Positions 35,145 through 44,749 of a stretch of DNA of 64,000 nucleotides are shown one piece after another; position 1 is the stretch's first letter; the number at the start of each line of letters is the position of its first letter. Below the pieces are notes generated by a model. It was not told where the DNA came from. It was given only the letters and a program-made list of their open reading frames with translations, and made no database searches. The position numbers and the translations under genes were made by a program. Source of the stretch: JASHUC01 sp035606175 (GTDB lineage Bacteria; Pseudomonadota; Gammaproteobacteria; Steroidobacterales; Steroidobacteraceae); contig DATNFW010000104.1 in NCBI GenBank assembly GCA_035606175.1, positions 1 to 64,000 on the forward strand, written 5' to 3'.

Positions 35145-36019
35145 GGAGCGTCTCCGTCACGCCGCGTGGGGCGCCGCGCGCGACGCCCGCCGCCGATCAC
35201 CTCGCGCACGAGCACCGCCGGTTCGCTCACTGCCATGAGCGCGCTACCGACGAGCGCGAGATCGTATCCCGCCTGCGCGATGCGCGCGGCATCTTCCGCG
35301 GAGGCGACGCCGCTTTCGGCGACGCGTGGAACGCGTTTGGGAAGAGCGTCTGCCAGCGCCTCGAGGCGGCCGGGTACCACTTGCAGCGTATCGAGGTCGC
35401 GGCAATTGAGACCCACGAGCAGCGTGCCGCGTGGCGCATCGAGATGCGAGTCCACGATTGCGTGCGCTCGCTCGATGTCCGCCTCGTCGAATCCCTCGAG
35501 CAGCACGAACAGTCCGAGCTCTCGGGCACAGTCGAGCAGCGCGGCAGCTGCGCCATCCGTCAGCATGCGCAGGATGACGAGCACACCGCCTGCGCCTGCG
35601 GCGCGGGCCTCGAGCACCTGATACGAATCGACGAGGAAGTCTTTGCGCATCACGGGCACCTCCCGCTGCAGCGCACGCGTTGCGGCCACGAGGTGCTCGA
35701 GGGAGCCATCGAAGCGCGTGGGCTCCGTGAGTACGGATACCGCGGCGGCGCCGGCTCGCGCGTAGCTCAGTACGCGCGCGGCGACCTCCTGCGCGGAGTC
35801 CCCCTTGCCGGGGTCGGTAAACCGTCCTGCCGCCGGCGAGCGCAATTTGAGCTCCGCAAGGAGATCGAACCCTTCTGCCGCCAGCACGAGGGGCGGCGGG
35901 CGCGGCGAATCGAGCGCGCGAGCGCGCAGCTCGCGCTCGCCAAACTGCGCTTTCGCCGCGGTGACCCGCGCCGCGCTGCTCGCGGCCATGCGTTCGAGGA
36001 ATCCACCACTCCCAGTCAT
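35141..36019 (-). CDS. trpC: Indole-3-glycerol phosphate synthase
   Basis: 292 residues; closes the indole ring from CdRP. Conserved segments: LLAELKLRSPAAG (catalytic Lys), VPVMRKDFLVDSYQV (second Lys), LLVGLNCRDLDTLQV and AESGVASAEDA. A basic tail (GGGRRARRPTRRDGDAP) extends beyond the barrel. TrpF is a separate gene here, unlike the TrpCF fusion of enteric bacteria. Start ATG overlaps the trpD stop by four bases; stop overlaps the trpF GTG. Confidence 0.95.
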   Translation of the reverse strand: MTGSGGFLERMAASSAARVTAAKAQFGERELRARALDSPRPPPLVLAAEGFDLLAELKLRSPAAGRFTDPGKGDSAQEVAARVLSYARAGAAAVSVLTEPTRFDGSLEHLVAATRALQREVPVMRKDFLVDSYQVLEARAAGAGGVLVILRMLTDGAAAALLDCARELGLFVLLEGFDEADIERAHAIVDSHLDAPRGTLLVGLNCRDLDTLQVVPGRLEALADALPKRVPRVAESGVASAEDAARIAQAGYDLALVGSALMAVSEPAVLVREVIGGGRRARRPTRRDGDAP

Positions 36020-37039
36020 CGCAAGTCATTCCCGGCCGCTTGGCCGAATGCGACCACGGCATCGAGCACTCGCGCTGCCGCCCCATCATCGATCGCGTGC
36101 CGCGCGCGCTCGAGCGCCTCACGACGCGAGCGCGTGACACCTGCCACTTCGAGCGCGAGCGCTGCGCCGAGCAGCAGGCAATCGCGATGCGGACCGCGGT
36201 CCTCGCCCGTGAGCACCGCTCGCAGCGCGCGCGCGTTGTGCGCGGCGTCGCCGCCGGCGAGCCCGCTGCTCGTGCAGTCGGCAAGTCCGTAGTCGGCGGC
36301 CGAACGCATCTCGACGCCCACCTTTCCGGAGTGCACGTCGAACAGCGTGAAGGGACCGATGGGCGTCGGCTCGTCCCAACCCTCGGCGCCGTGGATGACG
36401 AACGCCCGCTCGATCGGCATGCCGGCGAGCGTTTCGGCCAGGAGGCGCGCCTCCTCGATGCGCGGTGCGCCGATGACGTACAGCGGCGGCTCTGCGGGAT
36501 TGGTGAGCGGCCCGAGCAGATTGAAGACGGTGCGCACACCGAGGGCCGTTCGCACGGGCCCAATTGCCTTCATTGCCGGGTGGTAGTACGGCGCGAACAA
36601 GAATGTGAATCGCGCCGAGGCGAGACATGCCGGCGCGGCCTGCTCATCGAGCGGCAGTCGCATGCCGAGAGCCTCGAGCACATCGGCGCTGCCGGCTCGG
36701 CTCGAGATCGAGCGATTGCCGTGTTTGACGACTGGAATGCCGCAAGCCGCGGTGAGCAGCGCCGTGCCGGTCGAGATGTTGAGGCTGCCCGAGCCGTCGC
36801 CTCCGGTCCCCACGACGTCGATCGCGCGGAGCCCCGCGGGCATGCGCGGCTGGCGCGCGAGGCGGCGCATTCCCTTTGCAAAGCCCCGCACTTCGTCTGC
36901 CACGACCCCTTTGACGCGCAGCGCGGCGAGCACGGCCCCCGCAAGGGCGGCAGACGCGTCCGCTTGGGCAAGCTCGAGAACGAGCGCCTCGGCCTCGCTT
37001 TCTGCAAGGTCCTGTCGCTCGAGCAGCCGGTCGAGGGAT

Positions 37040-37056
<17 letters not shown>
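36016..37056 (-). CDS. trpD: Anthranilate phosphoribosyltransferase
   Basis: 346 residues from the ATG at 37056 (MSPLRKSLDRLLERQDL); a TTG 12 bases upstream is less likely. The PRPP-binding motifs GTGGDGSGSLNISTG and VKHGNRSISS and the anthranilate segment PYYHPAMKAIGPVR are intact. It overlaps the end of trpG by 17 bases, a larger overlap than elsewhere in the operon, and overlaps trpC by four bases. Confidence 0.95.
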
Positions 37057-37662
<606 letters not shown>

Positions 37663-37666
<4 letters not shown>

Positions 37667-39084
37667 GGCCCCTCCTTCGCGAGCTCGAGTGCGCGCACGA
37701 CGGCGGCGCTCTTCGCGAGAACTTCCTCGTGCTCGGCCTCGGGGATGCTATCCGCGACGATGCCCCCGCCGGCCTGGTAGCTGTACTCGTCCCCGCGAAA
37801 AACGAGCGTACGAATGGTGATCGCCTGATCCATGTCCCCGCGCGCACCGAAATAGCCGACGGTGCCGCCGTAGAGCTCGCGGCCGACCGGCTCGAGCTCA
37901 TCGATGATCTGCATGGCCCGCACTTTCGGCGCACCGACGAGCGTGCCGGCGGGAAACGTGGCGGCGAACAGATCGAATGCGTCACGCCCCGGCGCGAGCT
38001 CGCCGTTGACACCGCTCACGATGTGCATGACGTGGCTATAGCGCTCGATCGCGCGGTAAGGCTCGACGCCGATGCTGCCCGCGCGGGCGACGCGGCCGAG
38101 ATCGTTGCGCGCCAGGTCGACGAGCATCACATGCTCGGCGTTCTCCTTGGGGTCGGCGCGCAGCTCCGCCTCGCGCGCGAGGTCGACGGTCGGATCGTCC
38201 GCGCGCGGCCGAGTGCCCGCGATCGGCCGCAGCTGCGCGCAGCCGTCCTTGAGCTTGACGAGCGCTTCGGGCGAGGAGCCGACGACCGTGATCTCCCCGA
38301 GCGCGCAGTAGTACATGTACGGGGAGGGATTGATGAGACGCAGCGCCCGGTATGCCTGAAACGGGTCGAGCTCGTGGCGCCCCGCGAAGCGCGTGGAGAG
38401 CACCAGCTGGTAGACATCGCCCGCCGCGATGTATTCCTTCACGCGCTCGATTCCGGCGATGTGCTGCGCGCGCGTGGTAGAAGGTGTCGGTGGTCCGTGC
38501 CGCCCTGCTGCGCGCCGACCGTTCGGAAGCCCGCCGTGAAGCGCACGCACGATTTCACGCCGCAGTGAGCGGCGCTCCGACTCAGGCCCCGCGTGCAGGA
38601 GCGCGATGCCGCGAGTCAGATGATCGAAAACAAGGAGCGACTGCGGCGCAACGTAATGCAGGATCGGCACGCCGGTCTCAAAGCCCGTGCGCCCGGGAAG
38701 CCGCTCGAAGAAGCGCACGATGTCATACGCGGCATAGCCGACGAGACCTCCGGCGAGCGGGATTCCATGCCTCGCTCCTGCCGCCCCGGGCATACCGCCC
38801 TCGATGACGGGCTCGGGTTGTGGCGCGCGGGCGAGCCCGTCACGCAACGCGGCCAGCAGCTCGCCTGGTGACGAGGGGATGGGTCGCCGCTCGGCGCCGA
38901 GTGAGAGACCGTTGCGATCGAGGCGAATCTCGAGTCCCTCGCCGAAACCAATGAAGGAATAGCGCCCCAGGCGCTCGCCTCCCTCGACGCTCTCGAGCAG
39001 AAAGCGCGGCCGGAATGCGGCGAGTTTGATGAACGCCGAGACCGGCGTGTCGAGATCACCTGCGATTTCGAATGGGGCTTTCAA
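37663..39084 (-). CDS. trpE: Anthranilate synthase component I
   Basis: 473 residues; makes anthranilate from chorismate. The N-terminal part has the tryptophan feedback motif LLESVEGGERLGRYSFIG; the catalytic part has RPIAGTRPR, LVDLARNDLGRVA, HIVSGVNGEL and TFPAGTLVGAPKVRAM. The most plausible start is a TTG at 39084: the frame is open further upstream, but those codons coincide with the attenuator hairpin and leader peptide, and the enzyme fold begins at once with APFEIAGDLDTPVSAFIKL. No ATG or GTG is available nearby. It is the first enzyme gene of the operon and is preceded by a full attenuation region at 39109-39283. Confidence 0.93.
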
Positions 39085-39108
39085 AGCTCGTTTCCCGGAC
39101 CCAATAGC

Positions 39109-39213
39109 AAAAAACCCATCTCGGACCTTCCGGAGATGGGTTCGTCTCGATTCGAGCGAATCTTCGGTCGATTTACGACAGCAGCGATCCGCGCCCACTC
39201 CGGTATGAGGGGC
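39109..39213 (-). promoter_or_regulatory. trp attenuator with alternative hairpins
   Basis: On the minus strand CCCATCTC (39140-39133) pairs with GAGATGGG (39122-39115), with an inner GGA/TCC pair, followed by six T (39114-39109): an intrinsic terminator just before trpE. Upstream, GGAGTGGG (39201-39194) can instead pair with the CCCATCTCC of that stem, forming an antiterminator with one bulged T. GCCCCTC (39213-39207) can pair with GAGTGGGC, forming the competing pause hairpin. The three mutually exclusive hairpins are those of a classical tryptophan attenuator. Confidence 0.85.
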
Positions 39214-39283
39214 ACCGCCACCAAAGCCCGGGCGCGGAGAGGCCGAGCAGGGTGAGACGGGAATTGTGCGGATGCAGCGGCAT
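39173..39283 (-). CDS. trpL: trp operon leader peptide
   Basis: A 36-residue open frame from the ATG at 39283 to TAA at 39175-39173, upstream of trpE on the same strand. It contains two adjacent Trp codons (residues 21-22, in PGLWWRCPSY) about 80 bases before the terminator stem. The Trp codons sit just before the 1:2 hairpin, so stalling there would free the antiterminator strand. The ribosome-binding site is weak. It is longer than the enterobacterial leader (14 residues). No later start codon exists between the ATG and the Trp codons. Confidence 0.78.
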   Translation of the reverse strand: MPLHPHNSRLTLLGLSAPGLWWRCPSYRSGRGSLLS

Positions 39284-39437
39284 TCGAGGGGAGTATGGCG
39301 GGCCATCCCCGCGGGCGTCAAGCGAGCGTGCGGGCGCCGAGCGGCGCCCCGAAAGCTGCGCCCGCAACCGGTGGACCCACGCAGTCGGCCCGTTCCGCGC
39401 TAGACTTTCCGGGCGCCGCCAGCGCCGGAGAAGCCCG

Positions 39438-39920
39438 ATGCCCTCCTTCGATGTCGTCTCGGAGCTCAACGCACACGAACTGACGAATGCGGTGGACCAG
39501 GCGAACCGCGAGCTCGCGCAGCGCTTCGATTTCAAGGACACCGGCGCCCGCTTCGAGCTCGAGGAATTCGTCGTCACGCTGCATGCGCAAGTCGATTTCC
39601 AGCTCAAGCAGATGCTCGAGATTTTGAAGCCCCGGCTCGCGAAACGCGGCATCGATCTCACATGCCTCGAGGTGAAGGAGCCGGAGCTCTCACTCGCTGC
39701 CGCGACCCAAAAGGTCATCCTGCGCCACGGCATCGATGCGGAGACGGCGAAAAAGATCACCCGCCTCGTCAAGGACTCCAAGCTCAAGGTCCAGGCAAGC
39801 ATCCAAAGCGACAAAGTGCGCATCGCCGGCAAGCAGCGCGACGATCTTCAATCGGCCATTCAGCTGTTGCGCAAAGCCGATCTCGGACTGCCGCTGCAGT
39901 TCAACAACTTTCGCGACTGA
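39438..39920 (+). CDS. yajQ: YajQ-family nucleotide-binding protein
   Basis: 160 residues; the YajQ opening PSFDVVSELNAHEL, the FDFKDTGA segment and the C-terminal end RIAGKQRDDLQSAIQLL with LGLPLQFNNFRD are diagnostic. The fold is two ferredoxin-like domains. Relatives bind GTP or c-di-GMP and, in Xanthomonas, act with a LysR regulator in virulence; the role here is unknown. The ATG at 39438 was chosen by the conserved N-terminus. It is divergent from the trp leader, with 154 bases between starts holding both promoters. Confidence 0.95.
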   Translation: MPSFDVVSELNAHELTNAVDQANRELAQRFDFKDTGARFELEEFVVTLHAQVDFQLKQMLEILKPRLAKRGIDLTCLEVKEPELSLAAATQKVILRHGIDAETAKKITRLVKDSKLKVQASIQSDKVRIAGKQRDDLQSAIQLLRKADLGLPLQFNNFRD

Positions 39921-39947
39921 CCGCTCAAAGACCGGTCGAGAACGAGG

Positions 39948-40901
39948 TCAGCCGCGGGAGCCGGCGCGGCGCTCGTCGAGGCGGCCCCTTGCCGCGTCGA
40001 TCGCCTTGCAAAGCTCCTCCGTCGCATCGAGCACGCCCGGTCCCATGCGAGTGAGGCGCTGATCCGCGAAGCCGATCAGATTGCCGGAAGCCGCAGCGCG
40101 CAGCTCAGGGAAACGCCGCCACTCCGCGAGCCAGCTCCCACTCTCGGCGGGCGGTCCGACCGCGATGATGACTTGAGGGTCGCGGGCGATGACCGACTCT
40201 GTGCTCACGGCCGGGCCGAGCTGCCGCAAATCACCGAACACGTTGCGCGCGCCGCAGACGCGCAGCGCATTCGTGAGCAGATGGGGACCGCCGACGGTAT
40301 AGATGGGTCTGCTCCAGACCTGCAGCAGCACCGTCACGGGCTGCGCGCCGGAGTACCGCCGCGTGAGAGTTGCAATCCGCTCCTCGAGCAGGTTCGCCTG
40401 ACGATCGGCCGCCTGCCGCGTTCCGGCGAGAGCGCCAAGCCGGCGCACGGAGGCAGGCATATCGGCGAGTGTGCCTACGCGCTCGCGATAGACGGGAATG
40501 CCGAGCTGCTCGATGCGATCGATCGATGCCGCATTCTCTCCGCCCGGCCAGGCGACGATCACGTCGGGGTGCAACGCGACGAGCCGCTCGAAGTCGATGG
40601 CGTTCGCATCTCCGATGCTCGGGATACGCCGTGCGGCCGGGGGTTCGGTCGAATACTCCGTCGTCGCAACGACTTCGGCGCCTGCGCCTGCCGCGAACAG
40701 CATGGCGGTGACGTTCGGCGCGAGGCTCGCGATGCGCAGCGGGGGCGGGGAGACCCTCACGTGGCGACCGGTGTCGTCGGTTGCGACGACGCTCGCGGCC
40801 TTGGCGCCCGACTTGGCGGCGGCCGCGCTCGATGCCCCGATCGCAAAAGCGAGCAGCGCAAGCGCCGGCCAGTGCAGCTGGTTGAAACGCCGACGGTTCA
40901 T
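39948..40901 (-). CDS. Periplasmic cobalamin/metal-chelate binding protein, BtuF-like
   Basis: 317 residues from the ATG at 40901. An Arg-rich start and hydrophobic signal (about 13-32) precede a two-lobe helical-backbone binding protein: RIASLAPNVTAMLFAAGAG, the motif STEPPAARRIPSIGD, PDVIVAWPGG and LQVWSRPIYTVGG. Cobalamin- and heme-binding proteins of ABC importers share this pattern. No permease or ATPase gene is adjacent, so it may work with a complex encoded elsewhere. It is divergent from the dehydrogenase gene by 38 bases. Confidence 0.85.
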   Translation of the reverse strand: MNRRRFNQLHWPALALLAFAIGASSAAAAKSGAKAASVVATDDTGRHVRVSPPPLRIASLAPNVTAMLFAAGAGAEVVATTEYSTEPPAARRIPSIGDANAIDFERLVALHPDVIVAWPGGENAASIDRIEQLGIPVYRERVGTLADMPASVRRLGALAGTRQAADRQANLLEERIATLTRRYSGAQPVTVLLQVWSRPIYTVGGPHLLTNALRVCGARNVFGDLRQLGPAVSTESVIARDPQVIIAVGPPAESGSWLAEWRRFPELRAAASGNLIGFADQRLTRMGPGVLDATEELCKAIDAARGRLDERRAGSRG

Positions 40902-40939
40902 TGTCAAAGTTGACTGCCCTGCGCCCGGAGAGCTTGCAC

Positions 40940-41896
40940 GTGAAAGCAGTCTGCCTCGATTTTGCCACGGTGAGTCGGGGAGATCTCGATACCGAGCGGA
41001 TCGTGCGGCTCGTGCCGCAGATCGCGCTTCACGAGGTGACGCCCGAGGCGGATATCGCCCGCAGGATCGCGGGCGCGCAGATCGTGCTCGTCAACAAGCT
41101 GCGGATCACGCGCGAGCGGATGGTCGCATCCGGCGCGCTGCGCCTCATCGCAGTGATGGCGACGGGAACGAACAACGTCGACCTCGGAGCCGCGCGCGAG
41201 CTCGGCATCGCCGTTTGCAACGTCCGCAACTACTGCACGACCTCGCTCACTCAGCACGTGCTCGCGGTGATTCTCGCGCTCACGCATCGCGTATGTGGGT
41301 ATGCCCGGCTCGCGGTCGACGGATCGTGGCAGGCGAGCCCGCAGTTCACGATGCTCGACTTCCCGATCCGGGAGCTGAGCGATCGGGTACTCGGCATCGT
41401 GGGGTTCGGCACGCTCGGCCGCTCGGTCGCGCGCGCGGTCGAAGCGGCTCTCGGCATGCGGGTACTCATCGCGAACCGGCCGGGCGCCGAACGGTCGTCC
41501 GAGCGTATCGATCTTCGAGACTTGCTCCCCCGTGCGGACGTACTGAGTCTGCACTGTCCACTGACACCGGCGACCGAACGTCTGATCGGAGCGCCGGAGC
41601 TCGCCCTGATGAAGCCGGATGCGCTCATCGTCAACACCGCCCGCGGTGGCCTCATCGACTCCCAGGCCCTCGCGGATGCATTGCGCGGGGGGCGGATCGG
41701 CGGTGCCGCGATCGATGTGCTCACGCAGGAGCCGCCGGTCGATGGCAATCCCCTTCTCGCGCCGGATATTCCGAATCTGCTCGTCACCCCGCATGTGGCC
41801 TGGTCGGCCCGCGAAGCCCGCCAGCGCTGCCTCGATGAGGTGACGGCAAACATCGAGGCGTTCTTGCGCGGCGAGCGGCGCAACAGGGTGGACTGA
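40940..41896 (+). CDS. D-2-hydroxyacid dehydrogenase
   Basis: 318 residues from a GTG at 40940, seven bases after GGAGAG; an upstream TTG would put the start inside the divergent gene's start region. NAD-binding Rossmann segment GIVGFGTLGRSVARA; catalytic Arg in NTARGGLID, Glu in LTQEPP and His in TPHVAWSAREAR are present. Closest in style to glycerate/hydroxypyruvate dehydrogenases; the substrate is inferred. It converges on ahpD, with a GC hairpin at 41933-41950 between them. Confidence 0.9.
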   Translation: MKAVCLDFATVSRGDLDTERIVRLVPQIALHEVTPEADIARRIAGAQIVLVNKLRITRERMVASGALRLIAVMATGTNNVDLGAARELGIAVCNVRNYCTTSLTQHVLAVILALTHRVCGYARLAVDGSWQASPQFTMLDFPIRELSDRVLGIVGFGTLGRSVARAVEAALGMRVLIANRPGAERSSERIDLRDLLPRADVLSLHCPLTPATERLIGAPELALMKPDALIVNTARGGLIDSQALADALRGGRIGGAAIDVLTQEPPVDGNPLLAPDIPNLLVTPHVAWSAREARQRCLDEVTANIEAFLRGERRNRVD

Positions 41897-41969
41897 GACG
41901 GGTTCGAATTTGAACCGGCCGGGCCATCCGCGCGCCCGCTCACCCGGGCGAGTGCGCTGCGTGCCCAAG

Positions 41970-42533
41970 TCAGGCTGCCGCCGCGCCTCGCTCACCCGCA
42001 GGCTGCGCTTCGTATTCCAGCACGCGCGCAACAGCGTGGACCACGGCAGCGATCCGCACAGCGCTCTGCACCGCCTCCCGGGGCAGCCCGTGCTGGCGCA
42101 GCTGGCGCTCGTGCGATGCGACACAGGCCCCACAGCCGTTGATCGCCGACACTGCGAGTGAGCAGAGCTCGAAATCGATCCGCTCGATTCCCGGGTTGCC
42201 GATGACGCTCATCCGCAGCCGCGCGGGCAATCGCCCGTACTCCTCGTCCTCCACGAGGTGCAGGAAGCGATAATAGATGTTGTTCATGCCCATTATCGCG
42301 GCCGCGGCACGCACGGCGCGTACGGTGCGCTCATCGAGATGCGCTCGGGCGAGCGCCTCCGTATCGCGGGCAAACGCGACGTTGCGGGAGGCGATCGCCG
42401 CCGCGAGCGCGACCGCCCAGACTTGGGCTTGCGTGAGGCCGGGCGCGCCCGCCGCCGTGAGCACGGTACCTAGATTGAGCCCGAGGTCTCGCGCGTAGTC
42501 CGGCAACGAATCGCGAAGCTTCTCGAGAGTCAT
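41970..42533 (-). CDS. ahpD: AhpD-type alkylhydroperoxidase, carboxymuconolactone decarboxylase family
   Basis: 187 residues from the ATG at 42533 (MTLEKLRDSLPDYARDLGLNLG), the standard AhpD opening. The redox pair is C134-G-A-C137 with His three residues on (CVASHE). In mycobacteria AhpD re-reduces AhpC with lipoamide from 2-oxoacid dehydrogenase. It lies 13 bases downstream of ahpC, in the same operon, so it is expected to be the AhpC reductase in place of AhpF, which is absent here. Confidence 0.92.
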   Translation of the reverse strand: MTLEKLRDSLPDYARDLGLNLGTVLTAAGAPGLTQAQVWAVALAAAIASRNVAFARDTEALARAHLDERTVRAVRAAAAIMGMNNIYYRFLHLVEDEEYGRLPARLRMSVIGNPGIERIDFELCSLAVSAINGCGACVASHERQLRQHGLPREAVQSAVRIAAVVHAVARVLEYEAQPAGERGAAAA

Positions 42534-42546
42534 TGCGCCTCCCATG

Positions 42547-43086
42547 TCAGGCCGCCTGCAGCGTCGGCTGGCCGCTCTTCCAATTGCACGGGCAGAGCTC
42601 ATCGGTCTGCAGCGCATCGAGCACGCGCAGCACCTCCTCGGGGCTGCGCCCGACGTTGAGATCGGTCACATAGACGAAGCGGATGACGCCCTGCGGATCG
42701 ACGATGAACGTGGCCCGCTGCGCGACGCCCGCTTCCGCATCGAGAATGCCGAGAGCGCCCGTGAGCTCACGCTTGATGTCCGCGAGCATCGGGAACGGCA
42801 GTCCCTTCAGCTCCTCCTTCTGCTGCCGCCAAGCGAGATGCACGTACTCGCTGTCGAGACTCACGCCGAGGAGCTGCGCGTCGCGCGCTCGGAACTCTTT
42901 ATCGAGTCTCGCGAAGCCGGCGATCTCCGTGGGGCAGACGAACGTGAAGTCCTTCGGCCAGAAGAACACCACCCGCCACTTGCCCGCGAAGCTCTCACCG
43001 TCGAATGTCTGAAACGCACGCCCGGGCTCGCTCGAGACGACACCCGTCAACCTGAAATCGGGAAACTTTTGACCCACGCTCAACAT
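42547..43086 (-). CDS. ahpC: Alkyl hydroperoxide peroxiredoxin AhpC
   Basis: 179 residues from the ATG at 43086, which has a perfect AAGGAGG site upstream. The peroxidatic cysteine is Cys51 in FTFVCPTEI. The C-terminal end carries two cysteines (C165-P-C167), the resolving cysteine among them, as in mycobacterial AhpC with its three cysteines. Reduces hydrogen and organic peroxides. It is divergent from oxyR and likely activated by it through the site at 43171-43207. Confidence 0.95.
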   Translation of the reverse strand: MLSVGQKFPDFRLTGVVSSEPGRAFQTFDGESFAGKWRVVFFWPKDFTFVCPTEIAGFARLDKEFRARDAQLLGVSLDSEYVHLAWRQQKEELKGLPFPMLADIKRELTGALGILDAEAGVAQRATFIVDPQGVIRFVYVTDLNVGRSPEEVLRVLDALQTDELCPCNWKSGQPTLQAA

Positions 43087-43170
43087 GACCCTTCCTCCTT
43101 CTGCGAGCGGCCCGCCCGGTGCGGGGCGTCTCCATGCACCGAGAATGGGGGCGGGTGACTCCAAGAGCAA

Positions 43171-43207
43171 ATCGATTGACTTTATAATTTCGATAGAATC
43201 CATATAT
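43171..43207. promoter_or_regulatory. OxyR binding site between ahpC and oxyR
   Basis: The four tetrads ATCG-N7-TTAT-N7-ATAG-N7-ATAT fall in the exact register of the OxyR consensus ATAG-N7-CTAT-N7-ATAG-N7-CTAT, with 13 of 16 bases matching. It lies 15 to 50 bases before the oxyR ATG. It also overlaps AT-rich promoter-like elements, TTGACT at 43176 and TATAAT at 43183. Confidence 0.7.
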
Positions 43208-43224
43208 CGGCATGCGGAGGCTGA

Positions 43225-44148
43225 ATGGCGGACTTGAAGCTCAAGGACTTGCGATACCTCGTCGCGATCGCGGACACGCGCCATTTCGGCCGCGCCGCGG
43301 AGCGCTGCTTCGTGAGTCAGCCGACGCTATCCGCCCAGCTCAAGAAGCTCGAGGAATACCTCGGCGTGCAGCTCATCGAGCGTCAGCCGAGGCGGGTCAC
43401 GCTCACGGAAGCGGGCGAGGAGATCGTGGCCCGTTCGCGAGAGATGCTGCAGACCGGCGAGGAGGTGCTCGAGCTTGCGCGCTCGCATCGCGACCCGCTC
43501 GCGGGCCGGTTGCGCGTCGGCCTCATTCCGACGGTGGGCCCCTACCTGTTGCCTCTTGTGGCTCAGGCCGCGCGCAAGGCACTCGCGCGCCTCACGCTTC
43601 TTCTCTATGAGTATCGCACTGAGCCGCTGCTCGAGAAGCTGCGCGCGGGCGAGCTCGACCTCGGCATCCTCGCTCTACCGGTAGATACGGATGGACTGCA
43701 GACGCGCGACCTCTTCGATGAGCCTTTCCTGCTCGCCCTCCCGCGCGAGCATCGGCTCGCCAGGCGCGCGACATTGCGCATCGACGATATCGCGCAGGAG
43801 CCGTTGCTGCTGCTCGAGGAGGGCCACTGCCTGCGCGACCAGGCACTCGCCGTGTGCAATCGCGCCGGCGCGCAGGAGAGCCAGGATTTCCGCGCCACGA
43901 GCCTCGAGACCCTGCGACAAATGGTCGCCTCCGGAGCCGGCATCACGCTGCTTCCCGAGCTGGCATGCCGCGCGGAGCTGACCCGCCGCGGGCAGGCCGG
44001 CGAAGGCGGCGTCGTCGTCAGGCCGTTTACGAAGCCGGTTCCAAGCCGTCGAGTGGGCGCCGTGTGGCGCACGAGCACCGCGCGCCGGCCGGCCATCGAT
44101 GCGCTCTGCAACACCATCGCGGAGCAGGTGAAGCGCTCGCGCGTCTGA
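43225..44148 (+). CDS. oxyR: Peroxide-sensing LysR regulator OxyR
   Basis: 307 residues. N-terminal helix-turn-helix: KDLRYLVAIADTRHFGRAAE, CFVSQPTLSAQLKKLEEYLG. The two redox cysteines are Cys202 (GHCLRDQ) and Cys211, nine residues apart as in Escherichia coli (199 and 208). The spacing, the length and the adjacent ahpCD make the OxyR assignment secure. The ATG at 43225 has GGAGG four bases upstream. OxyR should autoregulate and activate ahpCD through the intergenic site. Confidence 0.96.
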   Translation: MADLKLKDLRYLVAIADTRHFGRAAERCFVSQPTLSAQLKKLEEYLGVQLIERQPRRVTLTEAGEEIVARSREMLQTGEEVLELARSHRDPLAGRLRVGLIPTVGPYLLPLVAQAARKALARLTLLLYEYRTEPLLEKLRAGELDLGILALPVDTDGLQTRDLFDEPFLLALPREHRLARRATLRIDDIAQEPLLLLEEGHCLRDQALAVCNRAGAQESQDFRATSLETLRQMVASGAGITLLPELACRAELTRRGQAGEGGVVVRPFTKPVPSRRVGAVWRTSTARRPAIDALCNTIAEQVKRSRV

Positions 44149-44215
44149 GAGCCTGGTGCGCTGGCGGCCTCTGGCATAATGACGAGCCCGGCGTGCCGCT
44201 CGGAGTACGAGATCG

Positions 44216-44749
44216 ATGCTTCAACGCCTCTTCCCCGCCGCTCGCCGGGACTTCGCTGCAGGTCCGCTCGACGGCGGGCTGCTCGGGGCCGGCCTGCTCG
44301 CAGCGGCGTTCGTTCTTCTCAGTGCTCGCCCGATGCCGGCCCTCTCTGCCCCGCACGCTGTGTCTGTACGCGCTGCCGCGCACGTGCGGGTCGCGGGCGC
44401 CTGGATTCCACAGCCCCCGCCCGGTGCCGAAGTGGCAGCGGCTTACTTGACGCTGCTCAATCCCGGCCGTGAGCCCGCCGTGCTCGTGAGTGTAGATTGC
44501 CCGCTCGCCGCGTCCGCGGAAGTACACGAGACGACCAATGTCGGGGGCGAATCGCGTATGCGAATGATCGAGCGAGTCACGATCCCGCCGGGCGGCCAGG
44601 TGACGCTCAAGCCCGGCGGACTGCACGTCATGCTGCAGCAAATCAAAGCACCGCTCGCCGTGGGCCAGCGTGTGCCCCTGGTGCTGCATTTCGCTGGAGG
44701 AGAGGAGCTCCGCATCGAGGCGAAGGTCCGCCCGCTCGGCAGCCTTTGA
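44216..44749 (+). CDS. PCu(A)C-type periplasmic copper chaperone
   Basis: 177 residues with a hydrophobic N-terminal segment (about 20-45) serving as signal or anchor. The copper site HxnMxnHxM is visible as VHETT, then RMRM, then GLHVML. Family members deliver Cu(I) to the CuA site of cytochrome c oxidase or to copper enzymes. Here the neighbours are unrelated: an LCAT-like gene starts right after its stop. Start at the ATG at 44216; a later start is possible but would cut the signal. Confidence 0.88.
   Translation: MLQRLFPAARRDFAAGPLDGGLLGAGLLAAAFVLLSARPMPALSAPHAVSVRAAAHVRVAGAWIPQPPPGAEVAAAYLTLLNPGREPAVLVSVDCPLAASAEVHETTNVGGESRMRMIERVTIPPGGQVTLKPGGLHVMLQQIKAPLAVGQRVPLVLHFAGGEELRIEAKVRPLGSL

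Noticed and set aside
41933..41950. GC hairpin between the D-2-hydroxyacid dehydrogenase and ahpD as a firm terminator
   Set aside because: CGCCCG pairs with CGGGCG, but there is no T-run on either side, so it was mentioned but not listed as a terminator.
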